Shown here piece by piece: positions 16,173-24,818 of a stretch of 64,000 nt of DNA (positions are counted from its first letter, which is position 1; each line of letters opens with the position of its first letter). Source of the DNA: CAVXXD01 sp963765625 (GTDB taxonomy: Bacteria; Actinomycetota; Geothermincolia; Geothermincolales; Geothermincolaceae); contig CAVXXD010000010.1 in NCBI GenBank assembly GCA_963765625.1, positions 1 to 64,000 of the forward strand, given 5' to 3'. The notes below the pieces were generated by a model. It was not told the origin of the DNA, did no database searches, and saw nothing but the letters and a program-made list of their open reading frames with translations. The position numbers and the translations under genes are program-made.

Positions 16173-17774
16173 TCATGTGGCCAGTGCCTTCTCCGTTGTC
16201 TCCTTCTCGAAATATCCTTCCCGGATGAGACGGTCCCTCAGCTCGCGCTTGAGCACCTTCATGGTCATGTTCAACGGGAGGTCGTCCACGATGAGGATGA
16301 GCCGCGGCGCCTTGTAGGCGGCGATGTGCTCCTTGCACCACTCGATGAGCTCTTCCGGGGTCAACTCCTGGCCCGCTTTAAGCTGTACGAAGGCCACCGG
16401 GACCTCCTTCTTTTCGGGATGCGGCGCGCCTACCAGGGCGCACTCCAGCACCGCGGGATGCTCGAGTATCTTCTCCTCCACTTCCCGGCTGAAAATGGAG
16501 TACCCCCCGCACTTGATGACGTCCTTCTCGCGATCCATGAAATAGATGTAGCCCAGGCGGTCGCGGCGCCCGATGTCGCCGGTGCGCATCCACCCGCCCG
16601 CCACGAAGGTGTGCCGGTTGGCTTCCTCGTTGTTCCAGTAGCCCTTCATGACGCTGGGACCCTTTACCGCGATCTCCCCCGCTTCGCCGCGAGGCAGCTT
16701 TTTGCCGTCCTCGTCCAGGACACGGACGTGGATGCCCGGCAGGGGGATGCCGATGGAACCAGCCCGGCGGATGAAGGGCAGGTTGACGGAGATGAGCGAG
16801 GCCGTCTCCACCATCCCGTAGCCCTCGATGAAGCGGCCGGAGATGGACTCGATCTGCTTGATCTGGTCCACCGGCATGGCGTCCGAGCCGCTGATCCAGA
16901 GGCGCATGGAGGAGAGGTCGTAGTCCTTCATGCCGCAGGCGAGCATGAAGTTGTACATGGCCGGCACCCCGATGAAGAGAGTGCCCCGGTACTTCTCCAT
17001 GTTCTGCAAGGTCTTTATGGGATCGAAGAAGCGCATGAGATAACCCGAGGCGCCGCTGATGATCCCGCCCATCAACTGGGTCACGAAGCCGAAGATGTGG
17101 GCCATGGGAAGGACGGCGATGCACATGTCCTTCGGGCCGATGCGCAACATGCGCACGGCGCGGCCGATGGGCACGGTGAGGCTGCGGCCCGAGAGCATGG
17201 CCCCCTTGGGCTTACCGGTGGTGCCGGAGGTGTAGAAGATGCCGGCGGTGTCGTCCGGGTTCATGTCCGCCGGCTCGCGTTTATCCCGACACCCCTCGGT
17301 GAGGTCATCGATGTTGATGAAGCCCTCGCCCACCTTTTCCTTCCGGCCCACCTGTATCCAGTGCTCGATGGCGGGCAGTTTGGCCTTGTCCTTGATGTTC
17401 ATCTCGAAAAGGTCTCTCTCCGTCACCAGCACCTTGGCCTTGCAGTCCTCGATGGCAAAGGAGAGCTCATCCGCCTTGAGCATGTAGTTGAAGGGCACGG
17501 GCACCGCTCCCAGCTTGGCCGCGGCGGCGCAGAAGAAGGCGAACTCGGGCAGGTTGGTCAGGACCATGGCGACCCGGTCACCCTTGGTAACCCCGAGATT
17601 GTCAGCCATGGCGTTGGCCAGGGTGTCGACCACGCGGACGCCGTCGGAGAACCGGACGGCGTCACCTTCGATCATGCGGTATTGCAGCGGCTTCTCGACG
17701 TGGACGAAGACGCGGTCGCCGTGGCGCTCCGCCGCCCGCTGCATCATGTTGGCCAGGTCCAGCTTGGCACTCAT
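16173..17774 (-). CDS. AMP-forming acyl-CoA ligase
   Basis: A member of the ANL superfamily, 533 residues, activating a carboxylic acid (probably a fatty or cyclic acid) through an acyl-adenylate to the CoA ester. The P-loop YTSGTTGKPKGA, the A5 motif GYGMVE, the A7 motif GGWMRTGDIG, and the C-terminal domain with the conserved catalytic lysine in the MTMKVLKREL segment are all present. The substrate cannot be read from the sequence. The gene is 22 bases downstream of an SCP2-domain gene, which suggests a hydrophobic acyl substrate delivered by SCP2. No signal peptide is seen. Confidence 0.88.
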   Translation of the reverse strand: MSAKLDLANMMQRAAERHGDRVFVHVEKPLQYRMIEGDAVRFSDGVRVVDTLANAMADNLGVTKGDRVAMVLTNLPEFAFFCAAAAKLGAVPVPFNYMLKADELSFAIEDCKAKVLVTERDLFEMNIKDKAKLPAIEHWIQVGRKEKVGEGFINIDDLTEGCRDKREPADMNPDDTAGIFYTSGTTGKPKGAMLSGRSLTVPIGRAVRMLRIGPKDMCIAVLPMAHIFGFVTQLMGGIISGASGYLMRFFDPIKTLQNMEKYRGTLFIGVPAMYNFMLACGMKDYDLSSMRLWISGSDAMPVDQIKQIESISGRFIEGYGMVETASLISVNLPFIRRAGSIGIPLPGIHVRVLDEDGKKLPRGEAGEIAVKGPSVMKGYWNNEEANRHTFVAGGWMRTGDIGRRDRLGYIYFMDREKDVIKCGGYSIFSREVEEKILEHPAVLECALVGAPHPEKKEVPVAFVQLKAGQELTPEELIEWCKEHIAAYKAPRLILIVDDLPLNMTMKVLKRELRDRLIREGYFEKETTEKALAT

Positions 17775-17796
17775 GGCCGTTTGACCCTTCCGGCCT

Positions 17797-18360
17797 TCAG
17801 GCCATGAGATTCGACAGGGACATGGCGAAGGGCATGTCCCCGTCGATCTTCAGCTTGCCCTGCATGAAAGCCATGGGCCCGGGGACTTCGCCAGTGGAGA
17901 TCTTGCCCCAGTCCTCCACCGCGGCCTTGAAGGTGCAGTGGGGTGTATTCAACCCGTTGAAGCAGACGTTGATGCTGACGGGCGTGCCGGCGTTGTCCAG
18001 GTCAAGGGTCATCATCCCCCTGGCCGAGGAGAGGTTGTCGTAGGCGCGCCGATTGGCCATGCTCCCCATATCGGTGAACATGTCCATGGCTCCGGCCAGT
18101 TGGCCGGTGACCGCCTGGCGCCAGACGCCCTCGGAGAGCTCCACCTTGATCATGGGCGAATCCATGACCCCGGCCACCACTTCCAGGTTCTTGGCGTCGG
18201 CCACCTTGAGGCCATATGCCTGTCCGTCTATGTCGAACTGGATAGTGAAGACGGTGCCATCCATGCCGGTCACGGTTTTCCCCCCCAGCTGCTCCTCGAA
18301 CAGCCCGGGCACGACCTCCTCGAAATACTCCTTGACGGTGACGTCGCTTTTAACGTCCAT
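17797..18360 (-). CDS. SCP2 sterol-carrier domain protein
   Basis: A 187-residue soluble protein. The C-terminal half has the pattern of the SCP2 lipid-binding fold, ending in FMQGKLKIDGDMPFAMSLSN, which matches the family motif (GKLKIxGDxxxAxxLxxL). Such proteins bind sterols, fatty acids or acyl-CoAs in a hydrophobic tunnel. It is transcribed with the downstream CoA ligase. A second SCP2-like domain occurs in this window, fused to a glycyl radical enzyme at 43.9 kb. Confidence 0.8.
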   Translation of the reverse strand: MDVKSDVTVKEYFEEVVPGLFEEQLGGKTVTGMDGTVFTIQFDIDGQAYGLKVADAKNLEVVAGVMDSPMIKVELSEGVWRQAVTGQLAGAMDMFTDMGSMANRRAYDNLSSARGMMTLDLDNAGTPVSINVCFNGLNTPHCTFKAAVEDWGKISTGEVPGPMAFMQGKLKIDGDMPFAMSLSNLMA

Positions 18361-18424
18361 GTTTGTCTTCCTCCTTTTCCCTCTCGAACGATGCAGATAG
18401 AACCCTTACTGAACCGACAACCCG

Positions 18425-18453
18425 ATGATAGCACTATGTTACCAATGGGTCAA
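18425..18453 (-). promoter_or_regulatory. Candidate promoter of the SCP2-CoA ligase operon
   Basis: On the minus strand TTGACC (18448-18453) and TATCAT (18425-18430) are 17 bases apart, 65 bases upstream of the SCP2 start. It is a good match, placed between a terminator hairpin and the gene. Confidence 0.5.
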
Positions 18454-18483
18454 CTTATAACAGGGCGAAGATAACAGGAGAAC

Positions 18484-18505
18484 GGCGCGCCGGGGACGGC
18501 GCGCC
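18484..18505 (-). terminator. GC-rich hairpin after the TetR gene
   Basis: A perfect 9-bp stem (GGCGCGCCG/CGGCGCGCC) with a 4-base loop, 19 bases after the tetR-family stop. The tail GTTCTCC is only weakly U-rich, so termination efficiency is uncertain. Confidence 0.5.
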
Positions 18506-18523
18506 TTAAGGGGCAGGCAGGGA

Positions 18524-19105
18524 TCAGGGCAATGAACGCTTAATGTGGTGACGGCAGGCTTTGAGAGTGGCATCCGAGAGAGGCGACCCCTGCAGGGCCC
18601 GCGCCAGGGTCAACCCGCCGATCATGGCTGAGAAGAGAGCCAGGGCTTCCGCCCGCGGGTCCTCCGCTCCCGCTTCCTCGAGGTGAGCAGCGATGACCGC
18701 TACGGTCTCCTCCACCTCCCGCGCCAGGGCTTCCCGCACCGGCTCTTCTTCCCGGGAGATCTCACCCAGGGTGGTAGGCAGGGGGCACCCTGCCTCGGGA
18801 TGGTCGCGGTGGAAGCGGGAGAGGTAGGAGCGGGCAACTGCCGTCACCCACTCCTCCCCTTTCAGGTCCCTCGCTCCCTCCGCCATGTTGCGGCGTGACT
18901 GGCACAGGGCCTCGCTGATGGCTTCCGCCACCAACTCCTGCTTGGAAGAGAAGTGGGAGTAGAAACCGCCCACGGTCATGCCGGCACCACCCATGACCTC
19001 GGAGACACTGGTTCCGGAAACCCCTTTCTCGCGCAACAGGGAGCCGGCCGAAGAGAGTATCTTGTCGCGGCTGCGGTCCTTCTTCGAAGTCACGGGGTTT
19101 TTCAT
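18524..19105 (-). CDS. TetR/AcrR-family transcriptional regulator
   Basis: A 193-residue repressor. The N-terminal helix-turn-helix (DKILSSAGSLLREKG, then VSEVMGGAGMTVGGFYSHF) is followed by the α-helical ligand-binding domain. The frame is open upstream through the neighbouring gene, but the ATG at 19105 with AAGGCGGG before it fits the family start. It lies 11 bases after the Fe-S protein gene and shares its promoter. A set of palindromes covers that promoter and may be its operator. The ligand is unknown; given the downstream genes, an acyl-CoA or other hydrophobic compound is plausible. Confidence 0.88.
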   Translation of the reverse strand: MKNPVTSKKDRSRDKILSSAGSLLREKGVSGTSVSEVMGGAGMTVGGFYSHFSSKQELVAEAISEALCQSRRNMAEGARDLKGEEWVTAVARSYLSRFHRDHPEAGCPLPTTLGEISREEEPVREALAREVEETVAVIAAHLEEAGAEDPRAEALALFSAMIGGLTLARALQGSPLSDATLKACRHHIKRSLP

Positions 19106-19116
19106 GACCCGCCTTC

Positions 19117-20178
19117 TCAATCCCGCTTGAGCCGGGCGGCGATGAATTCCTGCGGCTGGGGTGGGGCAGCGATCTCGTCCCTGACCCGGAGCCGGATGGC
19201 GCCTTCCCCGGAGCAGGTAGGGGTGCAGACACCGCAGCCGATGCAGCGGTCCGCGTCGACCACCGCTACCTGGTCCACCACGGTCACGGCGCCGACCGGG
19301 CAGCGCTCCTCGCAGGTGCCGCAGCCGATGCATTCTTCTTCAAGTACGTGGGCCACGTAGTTGGAGCTGGAGTAGGTCTCGAGGCCGTTAAGGGAGTGGG
19401 CACGGAAGAAGGCACAGCAGCAGGGGCAGCAATTGCAGATGGTGCGCAGGGACCCTTCGAGGTTGTCGCAGACGTGGACCAGGCCCTCCTCGGTGGAGCG
19501 GCGCAGCAGGTCCAGGGCTTCCGGTTTATCTATCTCGCGCGCCTTGCCCATGTCCACCAGGAAACGGGCCAGGCTCCCGAAATGCATGCAGCGCTCGATG
19601 GGGTGATCGCAACCCTCACCGGTGTATTTAGCCATCTGCCGGCAGGGACAGTGCCCCACGGCCATGAAGGAGACTTCGTCGAGCTTGCTGGCGATGGCGT
19701 CGAAGGGGAGGACTTCCGACTGGTCCTCGAGGGACTCGGCGATGGGGACGACCCGGATGAGCGGGACCCCGCGGGCCATCTCCCGGCCGAACTCGTTGGA
19801 GAGGTACTCCACCCAGAGCGGGGCCAGCGCGCGCTTGGTAGGCGTGTCCTCCCCGTCGAGGAAGGGGACCTCGGAGAAGCCGACCACGATGGGGAGTAGG
19901 CGGTAAAAGGTCTCTCGGCCCGGCTTTCTTTCTATCATGACGGTCCCGCGATGGCCCATGGCCTCCAGCTGCTCTTCCAGGCGGCCGGCCCTCTCCGGCA
20001 TCGTCCCCTCAAGTTGTTCGAGTGTCCGGCGCTCGTAGATACTGAGGTTCAGGGCCACCTCCGGGTCGTCCCCCGGGAAGAGGATGGCCAGGATCTCGAG
20101 GAGGGAAGCCGCCATGGGCACTCCGGCATGGGCCTTGTCCAGATGCTCGGCCAGTTCCACGTACTTGTTCTCGCTCAT
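19117..20178 (-). CDS. Winged-helix/4Fe-4S dicluster protein with a Cys-rich centre
   Basis: A 353-residue cytoplasmic protein. The N-terminal 60-90 residues resemble a winged helix. The middle has GHCPCRQMAKY and a dense cysteine patch CNCCPCCC. The C-terminus has two 4Fe-4S motifs (CIGCGTCEERCP and CIGCGVCTPTC). The function is unknown; the family looks like an electron-transfer or redox-sensing protein. Two relatives lie at 46.2-47.3 kb (broken) and 50.6-51.4 kb. It is the first gene of the operon with the TetR regulator, behind a palindromic operator. Confidence 0.8.
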   Translation of the reverse strand: MSENKYVELAEHLDKAHAGVPMAASLLEILAILFPGDDPEVALNLSIYERRTLEQLEGTMPERAGRLEEQLEAMGHRGTVMIERKPGRETFYRLLPIVVGFSEVPFLDGEDTPTKRALAPLWVEYLSNEFGREMARGVPLIRVVPIAESLEDQSEVLPFDAIASKLDEVSFMAVGHCPCRQMAKYTGEGCDHPIERCMHFGSLARFLVDMGKAREIDKPEALDLLRRSTEEGLVHVCDNLEGSLRTICNCCPCCCAFFRAHSLNGLETYSSSNYVAHVLEEECIGCGTCEERCPVGAVTVVDQVAVVDADRCIGCGVCTPTCSGEGAIRLRVRDEIAAPPQPQEFIAARLKRD

Positions 20179-20211
20179 CTCACCCTCCCATCGTTCCGGT
20201 ACACTCGGCTG

Positions 20212-20253
20212 AATATTATACCCATAATATTATGAGCATAATATTCTTGTCAA
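20212..20253 (-). promoter_or_regulatory. Promoter with overlapping palindromic operator
   Basis: A perfect 20-bp palindrome AATATTATGAGCATAATATT lies at 20226-20245. An overlapping one, AATATTAT-ACCC-ATAATATT, lies at 20212-20231, so three half-sites are in a row. On the minus strand they cover a promoter, TTGACA (20248-20253), 18 bases, TATTAT (20224-20229), that reads into the Fe-S/TetR genes. A TetR dimer binding here would block RNA polymerase. The site could also affect the divergent ferredoxin lipoprotein gene. Confidence 0.6.
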
Positions 20254-20340
20254 ACGAAGAATTTACGGAATAACCACATTCCACCCATAACATGTTTACA
20301 GCTTCGGGCGACAATGCCATTAAGAGGAGGTGACGAAGAC

Positions 20341-20781
20341 ATGGACGACATGGAAAGGATCGACCGCAGGAGCTTCTTAAGAAAAGCTTCCCACTGGGCC
20401 GTGGGCCTCGGCGCACTGGGGTTGACCGGCACGCTGATGTCGTGCTCGAGCGGCTCAGGTGAAGAAAGCGGCACCAGCACCACGACGATCAGCAGCGGGA
20501 CGGCGTCAAACGATACGGCCACGCAGGATCAGCCGCAGTCGCCGGGCGCCACCGGCAGCCTCAAGGCGGTGGTCACCGACGAGTGCGCGGGTTGCGGGAA
20601 GTGCGTGCGCGCCTGCAATGAGGGGGCCATCTCCATCTCGGGCCGCAAGGCGGTCATCAGCGACGCCTGCCGGGGATGCGGCGATTGTGTCAGGTTCTGC
20701 CCCATCGGGGCCATCGTATTGACCCAGTCCGGCAGCGCCGCTTCCCGTGTGCTGACGGGTTCCGGCAGTCCCACAGCTTAG
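20341..20781 (+). CDS. Tat-exported 2[4Fe-4S] ferredoxin-like lipoprotein
   Basis: A 146-residue protein. It starts MDDMERIDRRSFLRKA, a twin-arginine motif, then a hydrophobic stretch and a lipobox ending LMSC, so it is probably exported folded and lipid-anchored. A Ser/Thr-rich linker follows. The C-terminal ferredoxin domain has CAGCGKCVRACN and CRGCGDCVRFCP, two 4Fe-4S motifs. The ATG at 20341 follows GGAGGTG; an in-frame ATG at 20314 has no ribosome-binding site. It is probably an extracytoplasmic electron carrier. It is divergent from the Fe-S/TetR operon and may share its operator. Confidence 0.82.
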   Translation: MDDMERIDRRSFLRKASHWAVGLGALGLTGTLMSCSSGSGEESGTSTTTISSGTASNDTATQDQPQSPGATGSLKAVVTDECAGCGKCVRACNEGAISISGRKAVISDACRGCGDCVRFCPIGAIVLTQSGSAASRVLTGSGSPTA

Positions 20782-20859
20782 CGGCCGAGCGTTGAAATGG
20801 ACAGGCCCGCCCCGCCTCCCACGCCGGCGGAGCGGACCCGTAAAAGAATACTCAGGGGC

Positions 20860-22749
20860 TCAGTTGGAAGAAACGACGGGCAGGACGATGCGGGACGGCG
20901 CCGCGGCGCCATGCGGCAGCACGATAAAGTTGAACCCCCAGTAAGACCAGGACTCCATGAGGTCGGCCGTGGCGATCTCCAGCCTGATGCGGCTACCGGC
21001 CTTGAAGCGGTGATAGACGGCCTGCATCTCCACCGGCTTGGCGGCCGTGCTGTTGAGGCTCCACGGCGTCAGCTTCTGGCCTTCGTACCATCCCCGGCTC
21101 ACCAGTACTTCCTTGCCGTCCGGCCCCACTTCGTAAAGAAAGGGGATGAGTTGGCAGAAGCGCTGCTGGGACTGGTAATAGATCTCCAGCAGCGGCGCGC
21201 CCATGATCTCCACGTCCGAAGCCAGCGGGTCGGAGGTGAAGGAGCACTCGCTGTAAGGTATCTCCACGAGGTCTATCTTCCTGGGCATGTCCATGACTTC
21301 CCCTCCCATCAGTTGGGTGGCGTCCTGGATATACGGTAGTGAGATAGAGCCGGTGATGCCGGTGTTGATGAGGTAGTCCGGCCAGGCGAACCCACCCTGC
21401 GGGGCCGCGGTGGCCAGGTCGGCCCGGCCTCCCGCCCCGTCTCCCAGGTAGTAGGAGACGTTGCCCGTGCCAGCCAGCGGGTAAGCCTGGGCTTCGCCGT
21501 AACCGAGGGCGTCCGTGCGGTAGTAGACCAGGCGGGGCTCGTCCTCCACCCCGTTGTCGACGCCCTTGAGGTAGCAGTCGAACCACTGCTCCACTTCGCC
21601 GCTGATCCACTGGGCTTCGGCGCTCAGCGGCATGCCCTCGAAAACCTCGTTGACCATGCCCCCGATGTGGCCGTGGTTGGTGATGATCAGGCGGGCCGGT
21701 GCGTCCATGCAGGTGGAGAAGATCCTCATGCTTTCATTGGCATAGAAGAGGTCGTCCTGCCACCCTGCGAGCATAAGGGTGGGCACGGTGATAGGGTGCT
21801 CGATCACGCCGTCCATCTCCTGGTCGCACCAGTACCTGGCCGAACGGACCCTCATGTACTGCTTGGCTTCTTCCTCGGCCGACTCGCTCCTCTGCATGGC
21901 GACGGTGGCGATCCAGGCCAGGTCGGGGGAGACGTTGCTGAGCACGCTTCCCATCTTCTGGACCTGGACGATGATGCCGCTGAGCTTCTGCCAGGCATCG
22001 AGATTATTATCGAGGAGGAGGTTGACGGAGCTGAGGAGAAGGCCGGCGAAGTTCCCGCCATAGGCTCCCAGTACCAGGGTGACCACCCAGAACAGCTTCA
22101 CGGTGTTGTTGGGATAAATGGAATAGAGCAGGTCGGCCCCGCCGTGCAGGGGGACCACCGCCCTGACCCTCGGGTCGCCGGGGTCGCCCTCGGCGGGATC
22201 GGCCCGGGGCGCTATGAGATAGGAGAAGCAGCCTCCCATGGAGTAGCCGGTGACCCCGACCACCGGCCCCTTCTCATCCCGGAGCACGGGGAAGCTGGAA
22301 TCATCGCTGACCGCGGTGATGAGGCAGCTCAGGTCCCTGATCTCGTGTTGCGGGTCCATGGTGTTGATGCTGCCTCCGGCTCCGAACCAGCCCCTCGCCG
22401 TGAAGGTGACACAGACGTAGCCTCGCGCGGCATACTCCCGCGCCCAGGACTCGAAGAGGGATTTCTCCATGCACCAGGGATGGACGAAGACTATGAGCGG
22501 GAAGGTCTCGCCCTGCCCGGCGTTTCCGGGGTAGAAGACGGACATGGGCAACTGCGTGCCGTCAAACGAGGTCAGGGGTTGTTCCACCTCGAGAACCTCG
22601 TAGGGCGGCGTGGATGAGAGCGCGTCCGGCTGGGTTTGCGTCTGTCCCGGCGGCGGCGCGGCAACGGACAGTGAGGTAAAGGCCAGGAGCGAGATGAGCA
22701 GGACCAGGACCATGCTTGTAAGAACGGATTTCCGGCGCGGACGAACCAT
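20860..22749 (-). CDS. Secreted CocE/NonD-type α/β-hydrolase (S15 family-like)
   Basis: A 629-residue protein with an N-terminal signal peptide (basic VRPRRKS then a hydrophobic run). The α/β-hydrolase domain has GYSMGG as the nucleophile elbow. The C-terminal jelly-roll typical of X-Pro dipeptidyl-peptidase/CocE enzymes is present (SDVEIMGAPLLEIY, then RLEIATADL). Members cleave esters or peptides; the substrate is not predictable. The frame extends to a GTG at 22773, but ATG 22749 follows a G-rich ribosome-binding site. It is convergent with the ferredoxin lipoprotein gene. Confidence 0.85.
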   Translation of the reverse strand: MVRPRRKSVLTSMVLVLLISLLAFTSLSVAAPPPGQTQTQPDALSSTPPYEVLEVEQPLTSFDGTQLPMSVFYPGNAGQGETFPLIVFVHPWCMEKSLFESWAREYAARGYVCVTFTARGWFGAGGSINTMDPQHEIRDLSCLITAVSDDSSFPVLRDEKGPVVGVTGYSMGGCFSYLIAPRADPAEGDPGDPRVRAVVPLHGGADLLYSIYPNNTVKLFWVVTLVLGAYGGNFAGLLLSSVNLLLDNNLDAWQKLSGIIVQVQKMGSVLSNVSPDLAWIATVAMQRSESAEEEAKQYMRVRSARYWCDQEMDGVIEHPITVPTLMLAGWQDDLFYANESMRIFSTCMDAPARLIITNHGHIGGMVNEVFEGMPLSAEAQWISGEVEQWFDCYLKGVDNGVEDEPRLVYYRTDALGYGEAQAYPLAGTGNVSYYLGDGAGGRADLATAAPQGGFAWPDYLINTGITGSISLPYIQDATQLMGGEVMDMPRKIDLVEIPYSECSFTSDPLASDVEIMGAPLLEIYYQSQQRFCQLIPFLYEVGPDGKEVLVSRGWYEGQKLTPWSLNSTAAKPVEMQAVYHRFKAGSRIRLEIATADLMESWSYWGFNFIVLPHGAAAPSRIVLPVVSSN

Positions 22750-22958
22750 CTTTTCCCCCTTCTTGATCCGCACAATTCACAACGCGCGAAAACATCCGAA
22801 GAGGTGGGGTTTAACCTTGCTGCTTCAAAGATGCCAGTTTGGTAATACCTCGGCGATCCTTATCAAAGACAGCTTGTGGGCGGGACTCGGTATGCTTATG
22901 TATTCAATGTAACCTCAAGGTAACGAGCCGTCAAGCGACAACCCGTCGAGCTCCGGCA

Positions 22959-23765
22959 TCAGTCCAGCTCGTAGAGTTCAGGCCTGCGATCGCGCAGCAC
23001 GGTCATGCGGGCGCGTACCTCGTCGGCCATGCCCAGGTCTATGGTGGCCGTGAGCAGTTCCTCGCCGGTGAGTCCTGCTTCGACCACCGTCTCCCCCCAG
23101 GGGTCGATGATGGCGGAAGCGCCGAAGTAGGTGACCCTGCCGCTTGCGCCCAGATCCTCCTCCCCCACCTGGTTCGTCCCCACTACGAACATCTGGTCCT
23201 CGATGGCGCGCGCCCGCAGGAGCACCTTCCAGTGCTCGAGCCTGGGGTGAGGAAAAGCTGCCGGCAGAAGCACCAGCCTGGCTCCTTTCAAAGCGTAAGT
23301 GCGGAACATCTCCGGGAACCGCAGGTCGTAGCAGACTGCCAGGCCGGTGGGGCCCCATGCCGCATCAGTCAGGCAGAGGCCGTCGCCCGCGGTCTCGTGT
23401 TCTTCTTCGTGGATCATGGTGAAGAGGTGGGCCTTGTTGTAGACGCCCCTGGTCTCCCCGTCGGGGCCGAAGAGGATATGGGTGTTGGAAATCCCGCCAC
23501 CCTGGTTCGTGGTGAGCATGGAGCCGCTCACCCAGACGCGGTGCCGGCGCGCCATGGCCGCGACCTGCTCGACTACCGGTGCCTGTTCGGCGGCCACTCG
23601 CCGGTTCTGGTCCCAGTCGAACCCGGTGGTCCACATCTCCGGAAAGCACACCAGGTCGCTGCCCCGCCTCGAGGCCTCGCGGATGATACCTTCGGCCTTG
23701 ACCAGGTTGACCCGGAGATCGGGCCTCTCGACCTTCATCTGCGCGACCGACACGGTGATATTCAT
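22959..23765 (-). CDS. Carbon-nitrogen hydrolase (nitrilase superfamily)
   Basis: A 268-residue cytoplasmic amidohydrolase. The catalytic Glu (CFPEMW), Lys (YNKAHLF) and Cys (AVCYDLRFPE) triad are all present. The CYDLRFPE context resembles ω-amidase/Nit2-type enzymes, which hydrolyse ω-amides of keto acids; that assignment is tentative. It lies 25 bases downstream of an α/β-hydrolase gene and behind the 2-oxoacid:ferredoxin oxidoreductase genes, probably one operon. Confidence 0.88.
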   Translation of the reverse strand: MNITVSVAQMKVERPDLRVNLVKAEGIIREASRRGSDLVCFPEMWTTGFDWDQNRRVAAEQAPVVEQVAAMARRHRVWVSGSMLTTNQGGGISNTHILFGPDGETRGVYNKAHLFTMIHEEEHETAGDGLCLTDAAWGPTGLAVCYDLRFPEMFRTYALKGARLVLLPAAFPHPRLEHWKVLLRARAIEDQMFVVGTNQVGEEDLGASGRVTYFGASAIIDPWGETVVEAGLTGEELLTATIDLGMADEVRARMTVLRDRRPELYELD

Positions 23766-23790
23766 AACAGTATTCTACTATGCGGCACCA

Positions 23791-24804
23791 CTACATCATT
23801 TTTTTCAGCCACGGCGAGACGGCGGGCATGAGCTCGTCCACGTTGTCGGTCATCACCAGGTGAGGCGCGTGGGGCAGGTGGAGAAACTTCTTTTCGCAGG
23901 TGAGGCGGGCGTAAAGCCGGCGCACGTAGTCCTCCGGAAAGATGTTGTCCCTCCCGGCATGGATGACCATGACCGGGACCTCGATCTCCTCCACCCTCCT
24001 GGCCATGGGGGTACGGGCCAGGGAGTGGAAGGCGGCCAGGCTCACCGCGTTCACCATCAGGGGGTCTTCTTTGAAGAAACGGCTCAGGTCGCGAAAGAAC
24101 CGGCTCGGCTCAGCCTTGAGGTCGAGGTAGAAAGAGAGCGGGATCATCAGCTCTCCCAGCGGCGTGGCCAGCAACGGCTTAAAGAAGGGAAGGAAGGGCA
24201 TGAGGGGGCGGGTGAGGCCGGGCCAGCGGGTGATGCGCTCGTTGTCCGGCTCGTCGGGGGCGATGATGTTGTGACAGACTGCCGCCTTGAGGCGTGGCTC
24301 CGCCGCGGCGCAATAGAAGGCGACCATGCCGCCCTGGCTTGAGCCGGAGACGGCCACCGGGTTGCCGTAGGCCAGCGAGGCATGGTCGATGACCGCCAGA
24401 GCATCCTCCACCAGTTGGCCCAGGGTGTAGACTCCCCGCTTGCCGCTGCTCCGGCCGTGGCCGCGCGGGTCGAAGCCGACCACGTTGAAGCCCTGCCGGC
24501 TGAGCTTGTACATATACTCTATGTAGAGAAGAGCGAAGCAGCCGGTCCCGGGGACGAAGACCATCACCGGGTCGCCGGGCCCGCCACGGAAGTTATAGAG
24601 GGCCAGGGTACGGCCGGCAAGCTCCAGCCACTCCTCATCCCAGCTTCCGTAGAGCTCCCCCAGCCCCACCTTCTCGAGGAAGGAGCTGATGTAGTAAGAC
24701 CAGATCTCGTCACCTTCGGGAAGGCGGCCTTTCATCTTCAGGTGACTGTATGCCGCCCAACCCGCGGCTCCCGCCGCAGCGGCGCCTCCGGCCAATGTTC
24801 TCAT
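23791..24804 (-). CDS. α/β-hydrolase fold protein
   Basis: A 337-residue hydrolase. The N-terminal GGAAAAGAAGWAAYSHL may be a weak membrane anchor. The fold shows GTGCFALLY near the oxyanion strand, GFDPRGHGRSSG, the nucleophile elbow SGSSQGG, and a late Asp and His (HAGRDNIF, HLPHAPHLV). The ATG at 24804 follows AAGGAGG; the longer frame to 25050 is antisense-like spill into korB. It starts 14 bases after the β-subunit gene. The substrate is unknown. Confidence 0.82.
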   Translation of the reverse strand: MRTLAGGAAAAGAAGWAAYSHLKMKGRLPEGDEIWSYYISSFLEKVGLGELYGSWDEEWLELAGRTLALYNFRGGPGDPVMVFVPGTGCFALLYIEYMYKLSRQGFNVVGFDPRGHGRSSGKRGVYTLGQLVEDALAVIDHASLAYGNPVAVSGSSQGGMVAFYCAAAEPRLKAAVCHNIIAPDEPDNERITRWPGLTRPLMPFLPFFKPLLATPLGELMIPLSFYLDLKAEPSRFFRDLSRFFKEDPLMVNAVSLAAFHSLARTPMARRVEEIEVPVMVIHAGRDNIFPEDYVRRLYARLTCEKKFLHLPHAPHLVMTDNVDELMPAVSPWLKKMM

Positions 24805-24818
24805 GGCATCCTCCTTCA

